Shown: positions 1 to 8,028 of the stretch, one piece after another
Layout: the number at the start of each line of letters is the position of its first letter
Position numbering within the stretch: position 1 is the stretch's first letter
Assembly (NCBI RefSeq): GCF_011762185.1
Contig: NZ_JAASQJ010000001.1
Span: 1,116,001 to 1,180,000, forward strand
Length of the DNA stretch: 64,000 nt
Direction of reading: 5' to 3'
From: Dyadobacter arcticus
Lineage (GTDB): Bacteria; Bacteroidota; Bacteroidia; Cytophagales; Spirosomataceae
Made by a program: the position numbers and the translations under genes
Notes under the pieces: model-generated
The model's database searches: none
Seen by the model: the letters and a program-made list of their open reading frames with translations, nothing else
What the model was told of the DNA's origin: nothing

Positions 1-410
1 ATGAGCTTTATAAAACGGATATTCGGCAGCAGACCATTCTGAGCATTTTTGCCGGACTGGCCATCTTCATCGCTTGCCTGGGATTATTTGGTCTGGCATC
101 ATTCACGGCCACCAAGCGTACCAAAGAGATCGGCGTAAGAAAAGTATTGGGATCTTCGACTCAAGGCATTGTTGTGCTGCTGTCCAGGGAATTATTGAAA
201 CCAGTGATTTTGGCTACCTGCGTGGCGATTCCGGCTGGTTATTTTGCTATGAACAGCTGGCTGCAAAATTTTTCATACCGTACGCCGATGCACTGGTGGA
301 TTTTCGCCGTTGCGGCAAGTCTTACAATAGGAATCGCATTGTTCACCATCAGTTTCAAAGCAATCAGGGCCGCATTGATGAATCCAGTGACGTCGTTGAG
401 GAGCGAATAA
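1..410 (+). CDS. ABC permease paralogue A, 3' part only (FtsX domain 2)
   Basis: The reading frame is open from the window edge (first whole codon at 3) to TAA at 408-410, giving about 135 C-terminal residues of a duplicated FtsX/MacB-type permease. The usual second FtsX domain is visible: a TM segment GLAIFIACLGLFGLASF, the cytoplasmic loop TKRTKEIGVRKVLGSS, two further TM segments, and the family tail ALMNPVTSLRSE. It is the first visible member of the array and sits 142 bp upstream of the next paralogue, separated by a purine/pyrimidine repeat. The missing 5' part lies outside the window. The family role is membrane transport or envelope signalling; its substrate cannot be read from the sequence. 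Confidence 0.9.
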   Translation, partial: ELYKTDIRQQTILSIFAGLAIFIACLGLFGLASFTATKRTKEIGVRKVLGSSTQGIVVLLSRELLKPVILATCVAIPAGYFAMNSWLQNFSYRTPMHWWIFAVAASLTIGIALFTISFKAIRAALMNPVTSLRSE

Positions 411-552
411 AAATGTAAGTAGGGAAGAAGGGGAAGAAAGGAGGAAAAGGAGGAGGGATAAAAGAAAAAGAATAAAAAACCTCCCTCCTCCCACTCCTCC
501 CTCCTCCCTTTTCTCCCTCCTCCCTTTTCTCCCTTTTTTCCCTTTTTTATCC
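411..552. repeat. strand-switching purine/pyrimidine repeat junction A-B
   Basis: After the stop codon the + strand is almost pure G/A (units such as GGGAAGAAGG, GGAGGAAAAGG) to about 475. It then becomes almost pure C/T (CCTCCCTCCTCCC, CTCCCTTTTCTCCC) up to the ATG at 553. The two halves are imperfectly complementary, so the transcript could fold into a long GGAGG/CCUCC stem. Function is unknown; terminator, attenuator or recombination site are all possible. Confidence 0.85.
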
Positions 553-2982
553 ATGCTAAAAAACTACCTAAAAATCGCCTGGCGGAACATTCGTAAACAG
601 AAATTTTACTCGTTCCTGAACATTTTCGGCCTTTCACTGGGATTGGCCAGTTGTCTGCTCATTACGCTTTATGTGGTGGATGAGTTAAGTTTCGACCGCT
701 CGTTTGATCATGCTGATAGGATTTACCGCGTTAATTCCGACATCAGGTTTGGCGGGGCGGATATGAAACTGGCCGTTGCGCCTGATCCGCTGGCGTTCAC
801 GATGATGAAGGATTATCCGCAAGTCGAAGCTGCTACCCGGTTGCGGGAAGATGGCAGCGCGCTGGTCAGGCGTAATGGCTCGACGGAAAATTTAAAGGAA
901 GAATTGGTCGCCTATGCAGATTCAACCTTTTTCAAAGTCTTTTCCGTCCCGCTCGTTTCGGGTGATGCCAGAACGGCTTTGACAAATCCGAATACGATGG
1001 TCATTTCCGAACGGGATGCCAAAAAATATTTCGGTTCAGAAAACCCAATGGGGAAGACGTTGCTGCTTGATAATGAGAGGACTTTCACGATTACCGGGGT
1101 GATGAAGAACATTCCTGATCACTCCCATCTGTCCGACCTGCATATGATGCTGTCCATGAGTACCAATCCGGATAGCAGGGATAATAATTGGGGGAGCCAT
1201 AATTTTCTGACATATTTTCTTTTGAAGGAAGGTGTTGACCAGGCGTCGTTTGAAAAGCATTTTGATACGGTGATTGAAAAATATACCAGTCTTTGGGTGC
1301 GACAGATCATGAACGCTACCATGGCAGAAATGAGGAAATCGGGTAGCTATATCAAATATTCGCTCATTCCTTTGACAGATATCCATCTTCATTCCGATCG
1401 TTCCGCAGAGATCAGTACCAACGGGAACGTTCAGTATGTCTATATTTTTGGCGTCGTTGCGATTTTTCTTCTGGGCATCGCCTGTGTCAATTTTATGAAC
1501 CTGGCAACAGCGCGGTCCGCCAACCGTGCCAAAGAAGTAGGCGTCCGGAAAGCATTGGGCTCGAAACGTTCATATCTGGTCGGGCAGTTTTTGACGGAAG
1601 CCGTTATGCTGAGCTTTTTGTCGCTGATTTTTGGAATTATACTGGCGTACGCTACTTTACCGCTTTTTAATAATCTCGCCAGCAAACAGATCATCTTTCC
1701 ATTTGGAAGCGGCATATTCTGGGCTATTGCGGTATTGACAGGTATTTGCGTCGGCTTATTGGCCGGGAGCTATCCTGCATTTTTCTTGTCGGCTTTCAAA
1801 CCGTTAACGGTATTAAGGGGAGCCATTGAACACAATGGCAAAGGTGGTTATCTGCGTAACTCGCTGGTTGTCTTCCAGTTTATGGTCTCCGTCATGCTGA
1901 TTATCGGTACCGGTGTGATTTATAATCAATTGAATTACATTCAGACAAAAAAACTGGGTTTTGAAAAAGATCAGGTTTTGATCGTGAAAAACGCATACGC
2001 GCTTGATACAAAGGCGCGGGCTTTCAAAGATGAAGTTGCCCAAATGCCTAATGTGAAACGCAGCACATTATCTAGTTTCTTACCCACGCCTTCGTCCAGG
2101 ACAGATAATACATTCTTTCCGCAAGGACAACTGCAACAGGACAAAGGGATTAATATGCAAAAGTGGGCGGTTGACTACGATTATATAAAAACACTTAACC
2201 TTAAAATGAAATTGGGAAGGGCATTTCAGAAAGATTTTCCTTCTGATTCTTCTGGTATTATCATCAATGAGACTGCTGCCAAAATACTAGGATATGCGAA
2301 TCCAATCGGCAAGCAGATCTACGACTTTGAATTCAATTCAAATAAAAAAGACAAGACGTATACTATATTGGGTGTGGTCAGCAATTTTCATTTTGAGTCG
2401 CTGAGGAAGAATATCGGGGCGTTGAGCCTGACTCTTCAACCTAGCTACGGGTTGGTAGCCATCAGTTTAGAAGGCGGAAATTACATTAATACCATTAACC
2501 AGGTTCAAGCATTATGGAAGCAAATGGCGCCCGGACAGCCATTCAATTACCGGTTTATGGATGAAGATTTTGATAACGTTTACCGTAGCGAGCAGCGTAT
2601 CGGGCAGATTTTCATCACGTTTGCCGTTATTTCCATCTTAATCGGTTGCCTTGGGCTTTTTGGATTGTCGGCTTATACGGCAGAGCGCCGCACCAAGGAA
2701 ATAGGGGTACGCAAAGTTTTGGGAGCCAGTGTTTCCAACATTGTGGCGCTTCTTTCAAAGGATTTTCTGAAACTGGTCCTGCTATCCATCGTTATTGGCA
2801 GTCCGATCGCCTGGTACGGCATGAACACCTGGCTCAAAGAATTCGCCTATCACATCGACATCGCCTGGTGGATGTTCGCCCTGGCGGGATTACTAGCCAT
2901 CGTCATCGCATTATTGACAGTTAGTTTTCAAAGTATCAAAGCAGCACTGATGAACCCGGTGAAATCGTTGAAAAGTGAATAA
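553..2982 (+). CDS. orphan ABC permease paralogue B (MacB-FtsX-MacB-FtsX)
   Basis: Complete 809-aa paralogue and a good type specimen for the array. Residues 1-43 hold the start signature MLKNYLKIAWRNI and TM1, followed by VDELSFDRSF. Residues about 45-290 are the first periplasmic MacB-type domain. FtsX domain 1 follows (about 292-420) with the loop RAKEVGVRKALGS near residue 325. A single TM around LVVFQFMVSVMLIIGTG leads into a second periplasmic domain (about 460-680). FtsX domain 2 has TKEIGVRKVLGAS near 716, and the tail is ALMNPVKSLKSE. No ATPase domain is present or encoded nearby, so it must borrow an ATPase or work without one. The organisation recalls the duplicated orphan permeases of Acidobacteria (TIGR03434). 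Substrate unknown. Confidence 0.92.
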   Translation: MLKNYLKIAWRNIRKQKFYSFLNIFGLSLGLASCLLITLYVVDELSFDRSFDHADRIYRVNSDIRFGGADMKLAVAPDPLAFTMMKDYPQVEAATRLREDGSALVRRNGSTENLKEELVAYADSTFFKVFSVPLVSGDARTALTNPNTMVISERDAKKYFGSENPMGKTLLLDNERTFTITGVMKNIPDHSHLSDLHMMLSMSTNPDSRDNNWGSHNFLTYFLLKEGVDQASFEKHFDTVIEKYTSLWVRQIMNATMAEMRKSGSYIKYSLIPLTDIHLHSDRSAEISTNGNVQYVYIFGVVAIFLLGIACVNFMNLATARSANRAKEVGVRKALGSKRSYLVGQFLTEAVMLSFLSLIFGIILAYATLPLFNNLASKQIIFPFGSGIFWAIAVLTGICVGLLAGSYPAFFLSAFKPLTVLRGAIEHNGKGGYLRNSLVVFQFMVSVMLIIGTGVIYNQLNYIQTKKLGFEKDQVLIVKNAYALDTKARAFKDEVAQMPNVKRSTLSSFLPTPSSRTDNTFFPQGQLQQDKGINMQKWAVDYDYIKTLNLKMKLGRAFQKDFPSDSSGIIINETAAKILGYANPIGKQIYDFEFNSNKKDKTYTILGVVSNFHFESLRKNIGALSLTLQPSYGLVAISLEGGNYINTINQVQALWKQMAPGQPFNYRFMDEDFDNVYRSEQRIGQIFITFAVISILIGCLGLFGLSAYTAERRTKEIGVRKVLGASVSNIVALLSKDFLKLVLLSIVIGSPIAWYGMNTWLKEFAYHIDIAWWMFALAGLLAIVIALLTVSFQSIKAALMNPVKSLKSE

Positions 2983-3102
2983 AAGGGAGGAAGGGGAGGA
3001 GGGAGGAGGGAATTTATTATTGCTTAACCTTTCCTCCTTTCTCCATCTACCCTTTCCTCCCTTCTACCCTTTCCTCCCTTTTCCCTTTCCCCCCTTTTTA
3101 TT
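2983..3102. repeat. strand-switching purine/pyrimidine repeat junction B-C
   Basis: Purine tract AGGGAGGAAGGGGAGGAGGG directly after the stop, a short AT-rich centre (TTTATTATTGCTTAACC), then pyrimidine units CCTTTCCTCC and CCCTTTCCTCCC up to the next ATG. The layout is the same as at 411-552, with a different copy number. Confidence 0.85.
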
Positions 3103-5463
3103 ATGTTCAAAAACTACCTAAAAATCGCCTGGCGTAATTTGTTGAAGAACAAGACATTTAGCCTTATTAATATCCTCGGGCTTGCACTTGGGATGGCTTG
3201 CAGCCTGTTTATCATGTTATGGGTACAGGATGAAATCAGGATGGACCGGTTTCATGAAAATGATGCCAGGCTTTATTCTGTCCTGGAAAATCAGTTTTAC
3301 TCAGGCGCCATCAATACTTATGGGTCTACACCGGGGATACTGGCTGAAAACATTGTGAAGGACATTCCTGAGATTGAAATGGCGAGCCAGTTTCTCTGGG
3401 AGGAAGCACCCGTTTTCAAGGTTGGGAATGTATTTGACAATGAGAAAGGGCGCTATGTTCAAGGGGATTTCCTGAATATGTTTTCTTTTGATCTGGCTCA
3501 GGGCGATAAAAGAACTGCGCTCAACCGTCCGGATGGTGTGGTGATTTCTCAAAAAATAGTCGATAAGTATTTCAAAGGAATGGACCCGATGGGAAAAACC
3601 ATTCGTATGGATAATAAGGATGATGTTATTGTGACTGGTATCCTGAAAGAAATACCTGCTGTATCTTCCTTAAAGTTTGATTTTCTGATGAGCTACGATC
3701 GATGGCTCAAAAACAATGACTGGGCAAAAGAATGGGGAAACAACGGTCCAAGATGTATGGTTTTGCTTTCTAAAAATACGACGGTTGAAAAAGTAAATGC
3801 TAAAATCAAAAACTACATTAAAACCAAAAATAAAGATAGCAATGTGGAGTTGTTCCTGGTCAATTATGGACAATCCTATCTTTATTCGAAATGGGATTCT
3901 GGCAAACAAAATGGCGGACGGATTGAATATGTGACGATGTTTACGATCGTAGCAATTTTCATTCTGATCATCGCCTGTATCAACTTTATGAACCTCGCCA
4001 CTGCGCGGTCCGTGAAAAGAGCAAAGGAAGTTGGTCTCAGGAAAGTAGTTGGTGCTTACAAGTCCAGTCTGATCGGGCAGTTCATGGGTGAGTCGATCCT
4101 CATTACGTTTCTCGCACTATTATTCTCTCTAATAATCGTCGTTGCATTGATTCCCTCATTCAATACATTGACGGAAAAGCAATTAGCGCTGGATTTCCTT
4201 GATCCCGTTTTAATAGCATGGCTTTTGGGCCTCACCATTATCACCGGAACGGTTGCAGGAAGTTACCCTGCGATTTTCATGTCTTCGCTTAATCCGGTAA
4301 CCATTTTAAAAGGCGCGTTAAAATTTAAGCCCAATGCTACCTATTTCCGTCAGGGACTGGTGGTTTTTCAGTTTGGACTGTCTATCCTTTTGATTCTGTC
4401 CATGATCGTCATTTATAGGCAGATCGAATTTATACAGCAAAAGAATCTTGGATTTTCGAAGGAGAACTTACTATACATTCCGGACATTGAGAAGGGAATG
4501 AGGACAAACTTCGAGTCTTTCAGGAATGCATTGGCAAATGAACCGGGCATTAAATCTGTAACCCAGTCCCAGGCTACGCCATTAAATTACGGAAGCTCCA
4601 CGATGGGCGTCACCTGGCCGGGAAAAGATACTACCCAGCAATTACTTTTTAATTCCAATCCTGTCGGCTACGATTTTGTAAAAACAATGGGTATCCAATT
4701 ATTAGACGGCCGCGATTTTAGTCCGGAATTCGGGACGGATACTTCCAATTATCTTGTTAATCAATCTGCTGCGAAGAAAATTGGCTACAAGGATCCGGTC
4801 GGAAAAGAACTGACGATGTGGGGAACAAAAGGAAAGATCATTGGTCTCATGAAAGACTTTCACATAGGGTCGCTGCACGTGGCGATCGAACCTTTAATCG
4901 TTAGGCTTCAACCTAAAAATGCGGTTTGGGGAGCAGCACTGATTCGCACCGAGGCAGGGAAAACTAAACAGGCTATTGCGAATATCGCGAAGATTTACCG
5001 CCAGTATAACCCAGGGTTACCATTTAAATATCATTTCGCGGATGAGGAATTTGGTAATCAGTATAAGGCTGAAAATGTAGTCAGCAAGCTTTCCAATTAC
5101 TTTGCTTTTCTGGCTATTTTCATTTCTTGCTTGGGCTTATTTGGCCTTGCGGCATTCACTGCTGAGCAACGTACTAAGGAGATTGGCGTTCGTAAAGTGC
5201 TTGGGGCGAGTGTAGCAAATCTGGTAGGAATGTTATCAGCTGATTTTGTAAAGTTAGTATTCCTTTCAGCATTAATCGCATTCCCCGTCGCCTGGTATTT
5301 CCTGAAAAAATGGCTGGAGAAATATGCCTACCGCATTGAATTACAATGGTGGTACTTCGTCGCCGCAGGATTCGCAGCATTGATCATTGCTCTTTTCACG
5401 GTAAGTTTCCAGGCAGTGAAAGCGGCATTAATGAATCCGGTGAAGAGTTTGAAGAGTGAGTAA
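3103..5463 (+). CDS. orphan ABC permease paralogue C
   Basis: 786 aa, the shortest complete member. It starts MFKNYLKIAWRNLLKNK, and the first 30 bp of coding sequence are nearly identical to gene B. TM1 is followed by VQDEIRMDRFHEN, a diverged form of the usual DELSYDRFH. Loop 1 is RAKEVGLRKVVGA near residue 306 and loop 2 TKEIGVRKVLGAS near 691; the tail is ALMNPVKSLKSE. The first periplasmic domain is shorter than in the others and carries its own STPGILAENIVKDIPEIE segment where others have a DYPEVE-like motif. This suggests a ligand or partner unlike that of B. Only 24 bp separate it from gene D, so co-transcription with D is likely. Confidence 0.92.
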   Translation: MFKNYLKIAWRNLLKNKTFSLINILGLALGMACSLFIMLWVQDEIRMDRFHENDARLYSVLENQFYSGAINTYGSTPGILAENIVKDIPEIEMASQFLWEEAPVFKVGNVFDNEKGRYVQGDFLNMFSFDLAQGDKRTALNRPDGVVISQKIVDKYFKGMDPMGKTIRMDNKDDVIVTGILKEIPAVSSLKFDFLMSYDRWLKNNDWAKEWGNNGPRCMVLLSKNTTVEKVNAKIKNYIKTKNKDSNVELFLVNYGQSYLYSKWDSGKQNGGRIEYVTMFTIVAIFILIIACINFMNLATARSVKRAKEVGLRKVVGAYKSSLIGQFMGESILITFLALLFSLIIVVALIPSFNTLTEKQLALDFLDPVLIAWLLGLTIITGTVAGSYPAIFMSSLNPVTILKGALKFKPNATYFRQGLVVFQFGLSILLILSMIVIYRQIEFIQQKNLGFSKENLLYIPDIEKGMRTNFESFRNALANEPGIKSVTQSQATPLNYGSSTMGVTWPGKDTTQQLLFNSNPVGYDFVKTMGIQLLDGRDFSPEFGTDTSNYLVNQSAAKKIGYKDPVGKELTMWGTKGKIIGLMKDFHIGSLHVAIEPLIVRLQPKNAVWGAALIRTEAGKTKQAIANIAKIYRQYNPGLPFKYHFADEEFGNQYKAENVVSKLSNYFAFLAIFISCLGLFGLAAFTAEQRTKEIGVRKVLGASVANLVGMLSADFVKLVFLSALIAFPVAWYFLKKWLEKYAYRIELQWWYFVAAGFAALIIALFTVSFQAVKAALMNPVKSLKSE

Positions 5464-5487
5464 GTAAAAGCTAACTGCAAAAAAGTC
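5464..5487. repeat. short junction C-D with an AGCTAA remnant
   Basis: This 24-bp gap contains AAAGCTAACTGC, one unit like the AGCTAA-type repeats found at 20055, 35965 and 38451. It has no purine/pyrimidine arms. It may be a collapsed junction of the second repeat type; the single unit makes this tentative. Confidence 0.35.
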
Positions 5488-7860
5488 ATGTTCCAAAACT
5501 ATCTCAAAATCGCCGTTCGTAATCTGACGAGAAACAAGGTTTTCTCGCTGATCAACATTGCCGGGTTGTCGCTTGGGCTAACCTGCTGCATGCTTATTGC
5601 TTTATATACAAAGGATGAAGTCAGTTTCGACCGGTTTCAGGTAAACCGGGACCAGCTGTACCGCATTAAGGTCACCGTTCCAGACGAAAAGGAAATGCGT
5701 ACAATGGGCAGTACAAATGCGGTTCACGGGCCCGGTTTCAAACAGGAAATTCCCGAGATCAAAGCGTTTGTCAGGGCACAGACCAATTCTTTTGTCGTAA
5801 AAAAAGGAGCGGAGTTACTCAATGAAGACATTGTTTTTGCAGATGATAATTTCTTCACAGTTTTCTCGATGCCGCTGCTTTCCGGCGATCCTAAAACGGT
5901 GTTGTCGGACATTCACTCGATTGTATTGGCCGAACAACTGGCTAAAAAATATTTCAATACAAAAGATGCGGTAGGCAAAACGATTGAATTGAAAATCGGC
6001 GATGCTTTTGAGAGTTTTGTAGTATCAGGCGTCGCTAAAAAATGCCCTCAAAATTCATCGATCCAATTTACTGCTGTCCTCCCATTCAAATTTCAGGAAG
6101 CAAGAGGCTGGGTGGACAAGGAATGGCTTGGGTTTTACATGAATACATTTGTCCTGCTCAATGATAAAGCGGATTATCGTAAAGTAGCACCAAAAATGGA
6201 CCGCGTTTTTGCGGACAAACTCCTGGAATCCGGTGTAAAAGATTTTAAGCATGACATTGCTTTTGACCTTCAGCCATTTAGCGAAGTCCATCTGGACAGT
6301 GAGCTGGGCGACCTCCGAAACGGCCTGGATCGCGGTAGCAGCCCGATTTATTCCTATATTCTCTCAGGTATTGCCATTTTCATTCTGATGATTGCTTGTA
6401 TCAACTTTGTGAATCTAACAGTGGCCCGTTCACTGAGCCGTGCGAAAGAAATCGGGGTACGGAAAGTAGTAGGAAGTCTCCGCAAGCAATTGGTTTATCA
6501 ATTTTTGGGAGAATCCTTTCTGCTGGCTTTTATAGCTTTTACATTGGCAATCGCATTAACGCAAGTTGTGTTGCCAACATTCAACGATCTTTCCAACAAG
6601 CAGTTGGCACTTTCGTATTTGCTCGATACCAATTTGGTGGCTGGATACTTCTTATTGTTTTTGTTCACCGGCTTCATTGCAGGTTTTTATCCTGCATTGA
6701 TACTCTCAAGGTTTAGTCCAGTGCAGACGCTTTACAACCGGACGAGACTTACGCAAAAGAACTACCTGACCAAAGGTTTAGTCATTTTTCAGTTTGCGCT
6801 ATCAGTCTGTCTGGTCATTGGTACCATTGTCATTTACTCCCAATTCAAATATTTAACCAACAAAAACCTGGGTTACAATGATAAGAATCTTCTGACTTTC
6901 AGTGTGGGAAGAGGCGGGAGTGTGGCTCTGGATGTAATCAAGCAGGAAATGGAAAACCTGGCGGGCGTTCAATCGGTCGGTGCATTCAACGGTAATTACA
7001 ACGGGACAATGGCGAAAGTTGATAGAAAGGAGATCAGTTTTGGATACATTGGTGTGGACGACGATTTTCTGAAAACGCTGGATATTCCGGTTTTGAAAGG
7101 TCGTAATTTCTCCAAAAGTTTTCCATCGGATCCTACCCAATCGATTGTGGTCAATGAGGCTTTTTTAAGGGAGGCAGGCTGGAAAGATGGTGTGGGTAAG
7201 GAAGTTGATTTTGATTGGAAAAAACAAAAATTGAAAATCGTTGGTGTGATCCGCGATTATCATTTTGCTTCGCTGAAAGACACGATCAAGCCATTGGTAC
7301 TAACACAGGATCCGGGATATAGTCTCAGTGGGATTTTTGCCAAGCTCAATTCAAAGGACATTCCAGCAACAGTGAGATCCATTGAGAAAATTTTCCGCAA
7401 GCAAATCAAACTAATGCCGTTTGAATATCAATTCGAAGATGAGAAGAACCTGAAAAGATATGAATCGGAAGCGAAATGGAAACAAATGATCACGCTGGCA
7501 GCCGTTTTATCCATCTTTGTTTCCTGCATTGGTTTGTTCGGTCTAGCCACTTTCAATGCCGAAAGCCGCATCAAAGAAATAGGTATCAGGAAGGTAATGG
7601 GCGCATCCATTGCAAGCATCACGGCATTGCTTTCTATGGATTTTGTCAAACTTGTTATCATTGCAATTATCGTGGCGTTACCTATATCCCATTATGCCGT
7701 GAATATCTGGCTGCAAGATTTCCCATACCGGATCGATTTGTCCTGGTGGTACTTCGCTGCCGCAGCAACCCTTGCCATTTCAATCGCACTAATGACAGTA
7801 GGTTTTCAAAGTATCAAAACGGCGATGGTAGATCCGGTTAAATCATTAAGATCGGAGTGA
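5488..7860 (+). CDS. orphan ABC permease paralogue D
   Basis: 790 aa. Start signature MFQNYLKIAVRNLTRNK, TM1, then KDEVSFDRFQVN. The first periplasmic domain contains FADDNFFTVFSMPLLSGDPKTVL, a form of the family segment ADSSFFxVFSFPLxxG. FtsX loop 1 is RAKEIGVRKVVGS near residue 318; loop 2 is IKEIGIRKVMGAS near 695. The tail is diverged to AMVDPVKSLRSE (MVDP instead of LMNP). Second-domain landmarks IVGVIRDYHFASLKD and FEYQFEDEKNLKRYESE are present. It follows gene C after 24 bp and is separated from E by a long purine/pyrimidine junction. Intact, with no frameshift. Confidence 0.92.
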   Translation: MFQNYLKIAVRNLTRNKVFSLINIAGLSLGLTCCMLIALYTKDEVSFDRFQVNRDQLYRIKVTVPDEKEMRTMGSTNAVHGPGFKQEIPEIKAFVRAQTNSFVVKKGAELLNEDIVFADDNFFTVFSMPLLSGDPKTVLSDIHSIVLAEQLAKKYFNTKDAVGKTIELKIGDAFESFVVSGVAKKCPQNSSIQFTAVLPFKFQEARGWVDKEWLGFYMNTFVLLNDKADYRKVAPKMDRVFADKLLESGVKDFKHDIAFDLQPFSEVHLDSELGDLRNGLDRGSSPIYSYILSGIAIFILMIACINFVNLTVARSLSRAKEIGVRKVVGSLRKQLVYQFLGESFLLAFIAFTLAIALTQVVLPTFNDLSNKQLALSYLLDTNLVAGYFLLFLFTGFIAGFYPALILSRFSPVQTLYNRTRLTQKNYLTKGLVIFQFALSVCLVIGTIVIYSQFKYLTNKNLGYNDKNLLTFSVGRGGSVALDVIKQEMENLAGVQSVGAFNGNYNGTMAKVDRKEISFGYIGVDDDFLKTLDIPVLKGRNFSKSFPSDPTQSIVVNEAFLREAGWKDGVGKEVDFDWKKQKLKIVGVIRDYHFASLKDTIKPLVLTQDPGYSLSGIFAKLNSKDIPATVRSIEKIFRKQIKLMPFEYQFEDEKNLKRYESEAKWKQMITLAAVLSIFVSCIGLFGLATFNAESRIKEIGIRKVMGASIASITALLSMDFVKLVIIAIIVALPISHYAVNIWLQDFPYRIDLSWWYFAAAATLAISIALMTVGFQSIKTAMVDPVKSLRSE

Positions 7861-8028
7861 TGGAGCAAAAGGAGGAAGGGGAGGAGGGAGGAAAGGGAGG
7901 ATTTTTGTTCAGTAAACTCGCGCAGATCTCCCTTTTCCCTTTCTTCCCCTTCCTCCCTTTCCTCCCCTTCCTCCCCTTCCTCCTTCCTCCCCTTCATTCC
8001 CTTTTTTACCAACTTTCCCCTTTTTCCC
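7861..8028. repeat. strand-switching purine/pyrimidine repeat junction D-E
   Basis: Purine arm AAAAGGAGGAAGGGGAGGAGGG (about 7867-7900), an unrelated core TTTTTGTTCAGTAAACTCGCG, then a long pyrimidine arm (about 7927-8028) of repeated CCTTCCTCC/CCCTTTCCTCC units ending at the ATG. The pyrimidine arm is clearly longer than the purine arm, so pairing can only be partial. Confidence 0.85.

Noticed and set aside
239..637. Minus-strand frames rich in Lys/Arg/Glu/Gly and in Phe/Leu/Ser/Pro over the 411-552 junction
   Set aside because: They are translations of the purine/pyrimidine repeat and overlap real permease genes; the same artefact appears at 7806-8304, 22375-22650, 25022-25237, 30755-30958 and 33258-33482.
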